The notes: generated by a model not told the origin, from the letters alone. A stretch of 64,000 bases of DNA from 66-474 sp035695065 (GCA_035695065.1 DASSEW010000022.1:104816-168815); one strand, 5' to 3'; positions 42,608 through 51,297 are shown, numbered from the stretch's first letter. Numbers and translations: made by a program.

Positions 42608-44455
42608 TCAGCTCCGGAACAGCAGGTTCACCATCACCAGCATGGTGACCAGCATCAGCAGCGTCAGCGGCAGGCCCAGCCGCAGGAAATCGCGCGGCTT
42701 GTAACCGCCGGGGCCCGCCACCAGCAGGATGGTCGGGCTGGCCCCGGGAATCAGGAAGGTGTTGGACACCGACATCGCCACGATCAGCGCGTAGGCGCTG
42801 GGATTGCCGCCGGAAGCGAGCGCGATGTTGATCGCCATCGGCACCATCATCACCGCCGCGCCGACGTGCGAGATCACCTGCGAGAACAGCAGCGCGAGGA
42901 TCGCGATGCAGGCCTGCAGCAGCCATTGCGGCCATTGCCCGATGTGCACCAGCAGTTCCTGCGCCATCCATGCCGCGGTGCCGGTCGAATCCATCGAGGC
43001 GCCGAGCGGAATCAGGCTGGCCATGATGAAGATGGTCTTCCAGTTGACCGCCGCGTAGGCTTCTTCCATGTTGAGCACGCCGGTCAGCAACATGCCGACC
43101 GCGCCGGTCATCATCGCCACCGACAGGCGCAGGTTGGTGAACAGGCCGAGCCCCATGGCCAGCGCGAAAAACAGCAGCGCGTGCCAGATCTTGCCGGGGC
43201 GGTGTTCTTCGCTGGGAATGTCGGTGACCGGCACCAGGTCGCGGTCTTCCGCGGCCAGCAGCAGGTCGCGCCAGAAACTGTGCAGCACCATGGTGTCGCC
43301 GGCGCGCAGGTTGGTCTTGCGCACGTCCTCGCCGCGGAACACCTGCTCGCCGCGATTCACCGCCAGCACCGAAATGCCGTAACGCTTGCGCAGCCGCAGC
43401 GCGCCGACGTCCTGTTTGACGAACCGCGACGAGGGCGGCACCACCGCCTCGGAAATGCCGGCGCGGGTGGGATTGAACATGTCGGCCAGCGCGCGCAGGC
43501 GTCCGCCGATGCGAACCTGCTGCGCCTGCGCGAATTCGCCGACCTGCGGCCGCGGCCCGAGCACGCCCAGCACGGTGCCGACCCAGATCAGCTGGTCGGC
43601 GGGCGGCGCGAGCCGCGCCTCGTTGCCGTTCTTGATCGCGAGGATCGGCGGTGCGTTGGTCAGCAGTTCCGCTTCGCCCACGCTCATGCCGACCAGCGGA
43701 CTTTCCGCGGTGACGGTGAGTTCGGTGACTTCGCCTTCCAGACCGTAGGTCTGCGCGAAGTAGCTCTCGGTGCGGCCGGGCGTGACCTTGGGCTTGTCGT
43801 CCTCGTCTTCCGGCAGCACGCGCCGGGTGGCGAAGGCGAAGTACGCGAGGCCCACGATCAGCAGCGGAATGCCGATCGGGGTGATCGCGAACAGCTTGAA
43901 AGGCTCGATGGTCTGCGCGCCCGGCGGCAGGTTGCGGTCGGCGCTGGCAATCAGGTCGTTGAGCAGGATCAGCGGCGAGTTGCTGATCAGGGTCATGTTG
44001 GTGCCGCACAGGATGCACGCCGCCATCGGCAGCAGCAGCCGCTTCAATGGGATGCCGGTCCGCGCCGATACGCGGCTGACCACCGGCAGGAACAACGCGG
44101 CGAGCGCCTGGCTCTGGATGATGGACGACAGGCTGCCGGCCATGCTGTTGACCAGCAGCGAGACCCGGTTTTCCGCGCCGCCCGCGAGGCGCAGGATGAA
44201 GGACGCCGCCTTGCCCAGCACGCCGGTGCGATCCAGGCCCGCGCCCATGATCATCACCGCGATCAGCGAGATCACCGCGTTGCCGGCGAAGCCTTCGAAC
44301 AACTGCTCGATCGGCATCAGGCCGGTGATGCCGATCACCACCAGCACCAGCAGCGCGACCACGTCGGCGCGCACCCATTCGAGGATCAGCATCGCGATGG
44401 TGAAACCGACCAGCCCGAGCACCAGCATCATGTCGGGGGTGAGGGTCAGTTCCAT
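42608..44455 (-). CDS. SLC13/ArsB-type permease with two TrkA-C domains
   Basis: A 615-residue membrane transporter. N-terminal membrane segments (about residues 10-210) include CGTNMTLISNSPLILLNDL; a cytoplasmic part with two RCK_C (TrkA-C) domains (about 235-400) follows, with SPLVGMSVGEAELL and LRAGDTMVLHSF; then C-terminal segments with AVNWKTIFIMASLIPLGASM and SNTFLIPGASPTILLVAGPG. Members move dicarboxylates, sulfate or sodium; the substrate cannot be deduced. Confidence 0.9.
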   Translation of the reverse strand: MELTLTPDMMLVLGLVGFTIAMLILEWVRADVVALLVLVVIGITGLMPIEQLFEGFAGNAVISLIAVMIMGAGLDRTGVLGKAASFILRLAGGAENRVSLLVNSMAGSLSSIIQSQALAALFLPVVSRVSARTGIPLKRLLLPMAACILCGTNMTLISNSPLILLNDLIASADRNLPPGAQTIEPFKLFAITPIGIPLLIVGLAYFAFATRRVLPEDEDDKPKVTPGRTESYFAQTYGLEGEVTELTVTAESPLVGMSVGEAELLTNAPPILAIKNGNEARLAPPADQLIWVGTVLGVLGPRPQVGEFAQAQQVRIGGRLRALADMFNPTRAGISEAVVPPSSRFVKQDVGALRLRKRYGISVLAVNRGEQVFRGEDVRKTNLRAGDTMVLHSFWRDLLLAAEDRDLVPVTDIPSEEHRPGKIWHALLFFALAMGLGLFTNLRLSVAMMTGAVGMLLTGVLNMEEAYAAVNWKTIFIMASLIPLGASMDSTGTAAWMAQELLVHIGQWPQWLLQACIAILALLFSQVISHVGAAVMMVPMAINIALASGGNPSAYALIVAMSVSNTFLIPGASPTILLVAGPGGYKPRDFLRLGLPLTLLMLVTMLVMVNLLFRS

Positions 44456-44504
44456 TGCGCGATCGTTTGGCTTCGGTCAGTGCAGCGGAGAGAAGAGGTA
44501 GGTG

Positions 44505-45203
44505 TTACACGCGGTCATATAGAAGATCCCAAACCCCATGACCGAGACGCACACCCCGCTGTTCGAAACGCGTCTCGATGCGCCACGGCGGCCGCTCCGC
44601 ATAACCGCCATCTCCCCTGCGGTTGCGCCACGCCGGTGCCGTCTCCAGCACCTCGCGCATGTGCGCCGCATAGTCGGCCCAGTCGGTCGCCAAATGCAAG
44701 AGGCCGCCGAGTTTGACACGGCTGGCGAGCAGCCGGGCGAATGCGGGCTGAATCAGGCGGCGCTTGTGGTGGCGCTTCTTGTGCCAGGGATCGGGAAACC
44801 AGATCCGCACCTCGTCGAGCGAGTCCGGCGCGAGTTCGTTCTCCAGCACCTCGACCGCATCGTGGTTCCACAACCTCACGTTGCCGGCATCGCGCGCAGC
44901 GAGCGCATTCATCAGCCTGCCCACGCCGGGGCGGTGCACCTCGATGCCGAGATAATCGCGATCGGGACCATGCTCGCTGGCATGGCTGAGCGCCTCGCCA
45001 TTGCCGAAGCCGATCTCCAGCACGCGCGGCGCGTGTCTTCCGAACAGCGCATCCAGATCGCGCGGCTCGCCCTTGTAATCCACGCCGAACCGCTGCCAGT
45101 GCTGTTCGAACGCGCGCTGCTGCGCGGGCGTGATGCGGCCCTGGCGCAATACGAAACTGCGCACGCTGCGGATGGGCTTGTCGTGTGGTGAATCTTCGCT
45201 CAT
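44505..45203 (-). CDS. trmB: tRNA (guanine-N7-)-methyltransferase
   Basis: A 232-residue SAM-dependent enzyme that forms m7G46 in tRNA. Motifs: RSFVLRQGRITPAQQRA near the start, SAM-binding VLEIGFGNGEAL, GIEVHRPGVGRLM, and IWFPDPWHKKRHHKRRL, the TrmB signature. The ATG at 45203 is chosen because further upstream codons read through a dispersed repeat and add a non-conserved, proline-rich tail. Confidence 0.95.
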   Translation of the reverse strand: MSEDSPHDKPIRSVRSFVLRQGRITPAQQRAFEQHWQRFGVDYKGEPRDLDALFGRHAPRVLEIGFGNGEALSHASEHGPDRDYLGIEVHRPGVGRLMNALAARDAGNVRLWNHDAVEVLENELAPDSLDEVRIWFPDPWHKKRHHKRRLIQPAFARLLASRVKLGGLLHLATDWADYAAHMREVLETAPAWRNRRGDGGYAERPPWRIETRFEQRGVRLGHGVWDLLYDRV

Positions 45204-45205
45204 CT

Positions 45206-45322
45206 GAACCCCTCTCCCCTCGGGAGAGGGGCAGGGGTGAGGGTTCGGTTTTGCAGAGATATCGCGCGCTTGCCGAACCCTCACCCGGCGCTGCGCGCCA
45301 CCCTCTCCCGGAGGGAGAGGGA
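45206..45322. repeat. REP-like doublet between thiG and trmB
   Basis: Two inverted copies of one element: the left contains CCTCTCCCCTCGGGAGAGGG and GGGTGAGGGTTCGG, the right contains CCGAACCCTCACCC and CCCTCTCCCGGAGGGAGAGGG's first 20 bases and beyond. They are separated by about 25 nt. Such pairs (BIME-like) are common between genes in this group. Confidence 0.7.
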
Positions 45323-45329
45323 ACAAGAA

Positions 45330-46145
45330 TCAGCCAATGGTTCCGTCGACCGGGCTCGACGCTGACGCGTAGCGCTTGCGCGGAATGCGCCCGGCCTGGA
45401 ACGCCGCGCGACCCGCTTCCACCGCCAGCTTCATCGCGCGCGCCATCTGCACTGGATCGCGCGCGCCGGCAATGGCCGTGTTCATCAGCACGCCATCGCA
45501 GCCCAGTTCCATCGCGATCGCGGCATCCGAGGCCGTGCCCACGCCCGCGTCCACGATGATCGGCACGCGCGCGTTCTCGACAATCTCCATCAGGTTGTAC
45601 TTGTTCTGGATGCCGAGGCCCGAGCCGATCGGCGCGGCCAGCGGCATCACCGCCACGCAGCCGATGTCTTCCAGACGCTTCGCCAGGATCGGATCGTCGC
45701 TGGTGTAGACCATCACCTCGAAGTTTTCCGCGACCAGTTGCTCGGCGGCTTTCAGCGTCTGCACCACGTCGGGGAACAGCGTCTTCTGGTCGCCCAGCAC
45801 TTCCAGCTTCACCAGCGAATGGCCATCCAGCAGTTCGCGCGCGAGACGGCAGGTGCGCAGCGCGTCCTCGGCGGTGTAGCAGCCGGCGGTGTTGGGCAGG
45901 ATGGTGTAGCGATCCGGCGGCAGCACCTCGAGCAGGTTCGGTTCGCCCTTGTTCTGGCCGATGTTGGTGCGGCGGATCGCGACCGTGACGATCTGCGCGC
46001 CGGCGGCTTCGGTTGCACGGCGCGTTTCGTCCAGATCCTTGTACTTGCCGGTGCCGGTCAGCAGGCGCGACGCATAGGCGCGGCCCGCGATCGTCAAGGC
46101 ATCCTGGATGGCCGGTTCAACGGCGTGTTGGGGGAGAGCGTTCAT
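45330..46145 (-). CDS. thiG: Thiazole synthase
   Basis: A 271-residue enzyme that forms the thiazole phosphate of thiamine from deoxyxylulose phosphate, dehydroglycine or glycine imine and ThiS thiocarboxylate. It has the active-site Lys in LVKLEVLGD, then PLAAPIGSGLGI and VDAGVGTASDAAIAMELGCD followed by GVLMNTAIA. Length is slightly above the E. coli enzyme. It lies downstream of thiS on the same strand, separated by 249 bp. Confidence 0.95.
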   Translation of the reverse strand: MNALPQHAVEPAIQDALTIAGRAYASRLLTGTGKYKDLDETRRATEAAGAQIVTVAIRRTNIGQNKGEPNLLEVLPPDRYTILPNTAGCYTAEDALRTCRLARELLDGHSLVKLEVLGDQKTLFPDVVQTLKAAEQLVAENFEVMVYTSDDPILAKRLEDIGCVAVMPLAAPIGSGLGIQNKYNLMEIVENARVPIIVDAGVGTASDAAIAMELGCDGVLMNTAIAGARDPVQMARAMKLAVEAGRAAFQAGRIPRKRYASASSPVDGTIG

Positions 46146-46394
46146 CTTTCGCCGTCATTCCGGTCCAAGCCGGATCCCTTTTGGTCTGGTTTCATGTGGC
46201 TCTCCAAAAACTCGCCGTTGCTAACTTCGACGTCCATGTCTCACCAAGCAACCCGGCCCTCCGCATCCTGCTTCGGGCGCTCGGCTTCGCGCGCGATGCG
46301 ATTACTCGCGCCATCCATGGCGCTCGCCCTTCGGGCCGGCTTCGCCGTTCGCCGCGTGTTCCAGACCCGCGGCGTCAACGCATCGCGCAAACGC
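46146..46394. other. Spacer between thiS and thiG with repeat-like sequence
   Basis: 249 bp without a convincing gene. It starts with CGCCGTCATTCCGGTCCAAG (a common dispersed repeat start) and contains CCATCCATGG and the hairpin-forming GCCCTTCGGGCCGGCTTCG. thiS and thiG are usually only a few bases apart, so this looks like repeat material added between them. Confidence 0.5.
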
Positions 46395-46595
46395 TCAGCC
46401 TCCCCCTATGGCGTGAACGATTTCGACCCGATCGCCTTCGCCCAGCGCATAACGGTCGTGCAGGCTGCGCGGCACGATCTCGCGATTGACCTCCACCGCG
46501 ACGCGGCGCTCGGCGTACCCGGCGTCGGCAAGCAGGGTGGAAAGGGTGGTGGCCGGCGCGCATTCGCGCGCGGAACCATTCAGGACGATTTGCAT
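46395..46595 (-). CDS. thiS: Sulfur carrier protein ThiS
   Basis: A 66-residue ubiquitin-fold carrier. It begins MQIVLNGSARECAPATTL, has VAVEVNREIVPRSLHD, and ends VEIVHAIGGG. The Gly-Gly end is adenylated and thiocarboxylated to supply sulfur for thiazole. It is upstream of thiG on the same strand. Confidence 0.93.
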   Translation of the reverse strand: MQIVLNGSARECAPATTLSTLLADAGYAERRVAVEVNREIVPRSLHDRYALGEGDRVEIVHAIGGG

Positions 46596-46623
46596 CCGCG
46601 CATTTTAGCGCGTCCGACGCGAA

Positions 46624-46653
46624 GCGCCCGCGATGCCGGAGCACCGCGGGCGC
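46624..46653. other. Perfect 9-bp inverted repeat between thiS and the FecR-type gene
   Basis: GCGCCCGCG (46624-46632) and CGCGGGCGC (46645-46653) with a 12-nt loop. It follows the stop of the FecR-type gene on the minus strand and may act as its terminator hairpin, though no T run follows. Confidence 0.4.
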
Positions 46654-46663
46654 CATGGCCTGC

Positions 46664-49261
46664 TCAATGACCGTTGTCCTGCTGGTCGTCCTTCTTCTTC
46701 TGCTCCTTTGAGCGAGCGGGCGCCGGCTCGTGCTGTGGGCGTTGCTGCTGCTGGCGTGCACGTTGCTCCTGTTGTTGTGCGCGCATCTGCGCCTGCCGCT
46801 CCTGCTGCATCTGCGCCTCGCGCTGCTGCTGCATCTGCGCCTGGCGTTCCTGCTGCATCTGCGCCTCGCGTTCCTGCTGCATCTGCGCCTGCTGCTCTCG
46901 CTGCCGTTGTTCCTGATCTGCGCGCTGGCGTTCCTGCTGTTGTGCGCGTTGCTCCTGCTGCGCGCGTTGCTGTTCGGCGCGCTGTGCCTGCTGCTGTTGC
47001 GCCCGCTCCTGGTCGGCACGCTGGCGCTCCTCTTGCGCACGCTGTTGCGCTTGCTGGTCGCGCTGGCGGGCCTGTTCGGCCTGTTGCTGTTGTTGTTGCG
47101 CGCGTTGCTGATCGGCACGTTGGCGTTCCTGGTCAGCGTGTTGTTGCGCCTGCTCATTGCGCTGACGCGCCTGCTCGGCCTGCTGTTGCGCGCGTGCCTG
47201 GTCTGCCTGCTGTTGCGCGCGTGCCTGGTCTGCCTGCTGCCGGGACTGCCCGGCGTTCCGCTGGTCCTGGGCAGCCTGCGCGCGGTTTTGTTCCGCCTGC
47301 GCCTGCGCGTGCTCGCCGTTGCGATTGGCTTGTTCGGCCTGCTGTCGCGCCTGCTCCGCACGCTGCTGGTTTTCGGCGGCACGTTCCGGAGCATTGGAGC
47401 CATTCCGCGGCCCGTGGGCGAAGCGCGCCGACGGCAGTTCGCCCGGACGCAGCGCCTGCTCGCCTTGCGCACTCCTCGCATTGCCATTCGACGGGTTCAC
47501 CGGCGCCTGGATCGGATGGATGGACGCATGGGCCGGCGGACGCTCGCCACTGCGTGGCGCTTGCACCGGGTGCTGCGGGTTGGGTGTTGTCGTCCGCTGG
47601 CCGGGACGGTTCGGCGCGGCGGCGACGACTTTCACGCGTTCCGGTTGCGGCTGTGCCTTCGCTTGCTGCTGCCGCATCTGGCGCAATTGCGTCACCGGAA
47701 TCGGCGCGCCGCCCTGCTTGGCGATCACCTTTTCACGCGCGGCGAACGGCACCGGTCGCGGCGGCGGCGCATGCCGCGCCACCACGGTCCGGTCGAATGC
47801 CTTCGCCACCGGCCTCGCGATCGGCTGCTTCGGAGGAGAAATGGCAAGGCTCGCGCGGGTCGGCGCGACATGCGGGATCGGCGCCACCGTCGCCCTGGCG
47901 AGCGCGCTCGCGTTCACGTGCAGCACCGCCGCGCGCACCGGCTTGGCGCCGGCGAACACGTTGCGCGGCACGACCGTGAACGCGTGCGGGTTGTCGCGAT
48001 ATGCGTATTCGCGCGCGCCGGCGTACGGCCGGCCGGCCGCGTAGCTGCCGTAATAGTTGTTGATCACCGTCTTGTTGACGTACACGTTGCGGATGTTGGT
48101 GACGTTGATGCTGGTGAAGTAGTTGCGGCTGGCGCGATAGGGCGGGACGTACACGTCGCGTGGCCCGAGCGGGAACCAGCCGACCGGCCCACCGCCGCCG
48201 ACGCTGATCGAAAGCGAGAAGCCCGAGCCGCCGACAAACGCGACCAGCGCCGGCGCATACACCGGGCGCACAGTGCGCGGGCCGGGCACCCAGCCCCAGC
48301 GATCGCTGACGTACACCCAGCGGCCGTAGTGGAACGGCGCGTAGCCCCACGGTTCGTTGTCCACCCAGGTCCAACCCCAGGGTTCGATCCAGGCCCAGTG
48401 GCCATCGCGATACGGCGCCCATCCGGTGGCGACGCGGGTGGGATACCAGACGTCGCCGTAATCGGGCGTGCTCTGCCAGTTGCCGTAATCGTCCAGGTCG
48501 TCGTAGCCCACCACGTCATCGGAAACGTAGCGGCGCGATACCGAATTCGTGTAACGCTGGTCGCGGGACTCGCAGAATCGATCGAAATCATCCGGCGCGG
48601 GGACGCCTTGCTCGGCGACATTCGCGAGCGTGCTGTCGTCGAAGCGATAGGACTGTCCGGCCTGCACCGGGCGGCTCGCGCCGTTCTCGCCATAGACGGT
48701 GCCGGAGCCTTCGAACACCGTGACCATCGCGCCATTGCCGTTGGGCGCGACATCCACGCGGTAGGTGCCGGGCTCGCTGGCCACGAAGGCCACTGTCGGC
48801 GTATCGACCTCGTAGACCTGCCCGTCGCCGAGCCTGCGCACGCGCAGGTTCAAGGTGCCCTGCGACAATTCCACTTGCGTGGTGGTGTCGTCGAGGTCGA
48901 GGAAGTTGAATGCGCTGTCATCATTGATGCGCAGCGCGGCATCGCCCAGTTCGAGCGCCGCACGGCCGTCGTTGCCGGTCATCAGGCGGTCGCCGGTGGT
49001 CATCGGACGATTGATGTCGGCGCTGCCCCAGTCGTTCTCGCCGGCGGGCGCGAACTCGACATCGCCGGTGAGATACGCCAGCCGCGCGACGCGATCCGAC
49101 GGATCGGTCTGCGTGTTCTGGTCCTGGGGGGCGCTCTGGTCGTAGGACGGCCCCTGGTCGTAATACTGCGCGCTGGCGATCGTGGTGGAACCGAGCATCA
49201 CCAGCGCCGCGGCCAGTGCGGCCGGAAGCAATTTGATCGGAACGAGACGAATGCGGGACAT
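46664..49261 (-). CDS. Secreted FecR-domain protein with WGW motifs and a Gln-rich coiled-coil tail
   Basis: An 865-residue exported protein of the DUF6600 type. The signal peptide ends in TIASA (about residue 31). A FecR-like domain (about 55-200) has VARLAYLTGDVEFAPAGEN. A central region around residue 292 has WIEPWGWTWVDNEPWGYAPF and YVSDRWGWVPGP. A basic, Pro-rich linker leads to a tail of about 220 residues rich in Gln, Arg, Ala and Glu, with short repeats. The ATG at 49261 gives the proper signal peptide. Function unknown; an envelope or matrix role is possible. Confidence 0.82.
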   Translation of the reverse strand: MSRIRLVPIKLLPAALAAALVMLGSTTIASAQYYDQGPSYDQSAPQDQNTQTDPSDRVARLAYLTGDVEFAPAGENDWGSADINRPMTTGDRLMTGNDGRAALELGDAALRINDDSAFNFLDLDDTTTQVELSQGTLNLRVRRLGDGQVYEVDTPTVAFVASEPGTYRVDVAPNGNGAMVTVFEGSGTVYGENGASRPVQAGQSYRFDDSTLANVAEQGVPAPDDFDRFCESRDQRYTNSVSRRYVSDDVVGYDDLDDYGNWQSTPDYGDVWYPTRVATGWAPYRDGHWAWIEPWGWTWVDNEPWGYAPFHYGRWVYVSDRWGWVPGPRTVRPVYAPALVAFVGGSGFSLSISVGGGGPVGWFPLGPRDVYVPPYRASRNYFTSINVTNIRNVYVNKTVINNYYGSYAAGRPYAGAREYAYRDNPHAFTVVPRNVFAGAKPVRAAVLHVNASALARATVAPIPHVAPTRASLAISPPKQPIARPVAKAFDRTVVARHAPPPRPVPFAAREKVIAKQGGAPIPVTQLRQMRQQQAKAQPQPERVKVVAAAPNRPGQRTTTPNPQHPVQAPRSGERPPAHASIHPIQAPVNPSNGNARSAQGEQALRPGELPSARFAHGPRNGSNAPERAAENQQRAEQARQQAEQANRNGEHAQAQAEQNRAQAAQDQRNAGQSRQQADQARAQQQADQARAQQQAEQARQRNEQAQQHADQERQRADQQRAQQQQQQAEQARQRDQQAQQRAQEERQRADQERAQQQQAQRAEQQRAQQEQRAQQQERQRADQEQRQREQQAQMQQEREAQMQQERQAQMQQQREAQMQQERQAQMRAQQQEQRARQQQQRPQHEPAPARSKEQKKKDDQQDNGH
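46796..46895 (-). repeat. 24-bp tandem repeats in the Gln-rich tail
   Basis: About four units of CTGCTGCATCTGCGCCTSGC-type sequence, 24 bp each, encode the 8-residue unit (E/Q)AQMQQ(E/Q)R. A second tandem pair of 27 bp at about 47185-47238 encodes ADQARAQQQ twice. Length variation between strains is likely. Confidence 0.65.
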
Positions 49262-49453
49262 GGCGGACTCCGCGACTGCGCTGCTTGATTCGGCAAGCAA
49301 CCCATGCGCGCCTGGTCCAGGCGGCACGCCTACATCACAGCCCAATCGGGCTGAATGAACGCCTTCCGGAACCGGGCGCCTAAGCAGCCGCAAAGAATCC
49401 GGTCAGCCGGCGTTGCGCGAGTGCGGCGCGGCTCCCTACAATCGCGTTTCGAC

Positions 49454-49524
49454 GCGGGTGTAGCTCAATGGTAGAGCTGTAGCTTCCCAAGCTACTGACG
49501 AGGGTTCGATTCCCTTCACCCGCT
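49454..49524 (+). tRNA. glyU: tRNA-Gly (anticodon CCC)
   Basis: A 71-nt cloverleaf. The acceptor stem GCGGGTG/CACCCGC is perfect; the D-arm has AGCTCAATGGTAGAGCT; the anticodon stem GTAGC/GCTAC holds the loop TTCCCAA, so the anticodon is CCC; the T-arm is AGGGTTCGATTCCCT. The discriminator base is T, and CCA is not encoded. Confidence 0.96.
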
Positions 49525-49723
49525 TTGCCGTGGCACCTTTTCGCAGCGTGGGGTTTGAGGGCGATCCCCGATTGCGTTGCGTGACGCTCCCGTACTCCAC
49601 AACCCCGCCGATTCCGTGCGAATCGGCTGCCCCCTTGACTCAAGGGGCCGAGAAGCAGGCCGCGTTCCCGCGAATGGATTGCTCCGGTAACTTAGGGCAT
49701 CAAAGCTCGCGCTCCGAGATGCC

Positions 49724-50599
49724 ATGAAAATCGCGATCCTCTCGCGCAACACGCGGCTGTATTCGACTTCGCGGCTGGTCGCGGCGGCGCGCGAGCGCGG
49801 GCACCGCGTGCGCGTGCTGGATCCGCTGCGCTGCTACATGCGCATCGCGCACGATGGCTTTGCCCTGCATTACGGCGGCAAGGCGCTGAAGGATTTCGAC
49901 TGCGTGATCCCGCGCATCGGCGCTTCGATCAGTTTCTATGGCACTGCGGTACTGCGACAGTTCGAGATGATGGGCGTGTACACGCCCAATTCGTCGGAAG
50001 CCGTGCTGCGCGCGCGCGACAAGCTGCGCAGCCTGCAGATGCTGGCCAAGCGCGGCCTGGATCTTCCGGCGACGGTGTTCGGCGACAACCCCGACGACAC
50101 GGCCGACCTGCTCGCGATGCTCGGCCCGCCGCCGCACGTGATCAAGCTCAACGAGGGCGCGCAGGGGCAGGGCGTGGTGCTGGCGGAAAAACCCGCCGCT
50201 TCGCAGAGCGTGATCGAGGCCTTCCGCGGCCTCTATGCGAATTTCCTGGTGCAGGAATTCATCCGCGAGGCCAACGGCTGCGACATCCGCTGTTTCGTTG
50301 TCGGCGACGAAGTCGTCGCGGCGATGCAGCGCGAAGCCTCGCCCGGTGATTTCCGTTCCAACCTGCACCGCGGCGGCACCGGCAGCAAGGTGAGCTTGAG
50401 CAAGCGCGAGCGCGAAACCGCACTGCGCGCCGCGCGCGCGATGGAACTCGGCATCGCCGGCGTCGACCTGCTGCGTTCCGAACGCGGCCCGCTGGTGCTG
50501 GAAGTGAACGCCTCGCCGGGGCTGGAAGGCATCGAAGCGGTCAGCGGCGTGGACGTGGCTGGCGCAGTGATTGCGCACATCGAAGCCGCCCTTCGTTGA
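49724..50599 (+). CDS. rimK: Ribosomal protein S6--L-glutamate ligase family protein (RimK)
   Basis: A 291-residue ATP-grasp ligase that adds glutamate residues to the C-terminus of ribosomal protein S6. It begins MKIAILSRNTRLYSTSRLVA and has DCVIPRIGASISFYGTAVLRQFE here broken at the usual loop, KLNEGAQGQGVVLAE, FIREANGCDIRCFVVGD, RSNLHRGGTGSKV and LEVNASPGLEGIE. The start at 49724 is standard. It lies 199 bp after tRNA-Gly; the gap shows no other gene. Confidence 0.93.
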   Translation: MKIAILSRNTRLYSTSRLVAAARERGHRVRVLDPLRCYMRIAHDGFALHYGGKALKDFDCVIPRIGASISFYGTAVLRQFEMMGVYTPNSSEAVLRARDKLRSLQMLAKRGLDLPATVFGDNPDDTADLLAMLGPPPHVIKLNEGAQGQGVVLAEKPAASQSVIEAFRGLYANFLVQEFIREANGCDIRCFVVGDEVVAAMQREASPGDFRSNLHRGGTGSKVSLSKRERETALRAARAMELGIAGVDLLRSERGPLVLEVNASPGLEGIEAVSGVDVAGAVIAHIEAALR

Positions 50600-50647
50600 C
50601 TTTCCGGTGAATTTTTCCCGCCCGATCCTGTCGACGAAGATAGTAGT

Positions 50648-50661
50648 ACGATAGATATCGT
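50648..50661. promoter_or_regulatory. Dyad operator candidate at the promoter of the first secreted paralogue
   Basis: ACGATA-GA-TATCGT is a perfect 6+6 palindrome whose last base is the first base of the -35 box. The position would allow a repressor to block polymerase. The BlaI-type protein encoded 1.2 kb downstream is one candidate; a PadR- or TetR-type protein elsewhere is another. Confidence 0.5.
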
Positions 50662-50689
50662 TGACATGGGGGCCGCAGCGGCATAGATT
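50661..50689 (+). promoter_or_regulatory. Near-consensus sigma-70 promoter for the 50720 gene
   Basis: TTGACA at 50661-50666, 17-bp spacer, TAGATT at 50684-50689. The -35 box is perfect. Transcription would start near 50696, about 24 nt before the ATG, with GAGGGAG in between as ribosome-binding site. Confidence 0.75.
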
Positions 50690-50719
50690 CAAGACTGCCG
50701 TGGGTCGAGGGAGTCTTCG

Positions 50720-51238
50720 ATGAAAACGTGCAAATGGATGGTAGTCATGGCCTTCGCGACGGCTTTCACGTGCGCGGGCCGTGCATGGGCGGCGGATACG
50801 GGCACCGTCAAGGCAGACAACAAGGAAGCGTTCGAAGCAGTTGCAGCCGCGGTGCGGCAGCAGCTCGATCCAGGCGGTCGCTGGGAATACACGAGCAAGC
50901 TCGAAAAGGAGCAGGTGAACCAGCGGCTCGATGACATGCAGGCCCTGTTCGACCAGTTCGGCACGGTCGCACAGATGAATGACGCCACCAAGGCGCGCCT
51001 GTTCAACGATCAGGAGGCCGTCAACGAGATCCTTACCAAGCGCGACGACCAGCACATGGTGTGCACCGAGGAGACCCCCACTGGCTCGCACATTCCCAAG
51101 CGCATTTGCAGGACCTACGGCGACATCAGGCACGAGCAGGACAACGCGCGGTGGGGCTTGGACACGCTGCAGAACAGGAATGGCAGCCGGGGCACGGCGG
51201 GTGACAACGGGCTCAGGCCGCCAGGCGGCGGGCATTGA
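50720..51238 (+). CDS. Secreted protein of unknown function, paralogue 1
   Basis: A 172-residue protein with a clear signal peptide (cleavage near RAWA). The mature part is mostly helical: RQQLDPGGRWEYTSKLEKEQ, then LDDMQALFDQFGTVAQM, QEAVNEILTKRD, and a two-cysteine segment CTEETPTGSHIPKRICRTY. The two Cys probably form a disulfide. It is about half identical to the next gene. I do not recognise a named family; similar small secreted proteins with a C...TGS.I...R.C motif occur in Xanthomonadales. Start ATG 50720. Confidence 0.72.
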   Translation: MKTCKWMVVMAFATAFTCAGRAWAADTGTVKADNKEAFEAVAAAVRQQLDPGGRWEYTSKLEKEQVNQRLDDMQALFDQFGTVAQMNDATKARLFNDQEAVNEILTKRDDQHMVCTEETPTGSHIPKRICRTYGDIRHEQDNARWGLDTLQNRNGSRGTAGDNGLRPPGGGH

Positions 51239-51268
51239 TCACGCACCTCTGTCCTACGAAACGGATCG

Positions 51269-51297
51269 TTGACGTCGAGGTCGAATCTCCCTAATGT
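51269..51297 (+). promoter_or_regulatory. Sigma-70 promoter for the 51353 gene
   Basis: TTGACG at 51269-51274, 17-bp spacer, TAATGT at 51292-51297. The -35 box and the bases before it (ATCGTTGAC) are identical to those of the promoter at 50661, pointing to common regulation or to tandem duplication. Confidence 0.65.

Noticed and set aside
46204..46670. A small plus-strand gene in the thiS-thiG spacer
   Set aside because: The frame crosses repeat-like DNA and then the complement of thiS; the product shows no family features and no ribosome-binding site.
46730..49288. A very long open frame on the plus strand opposite the FecR-type gene
   Set aside because: It is a mirror of the Gln-rich minus-strand gene: GC-rich repeats keep the opposite strand open. 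The product is Leu/Arg-rich with no family motif.
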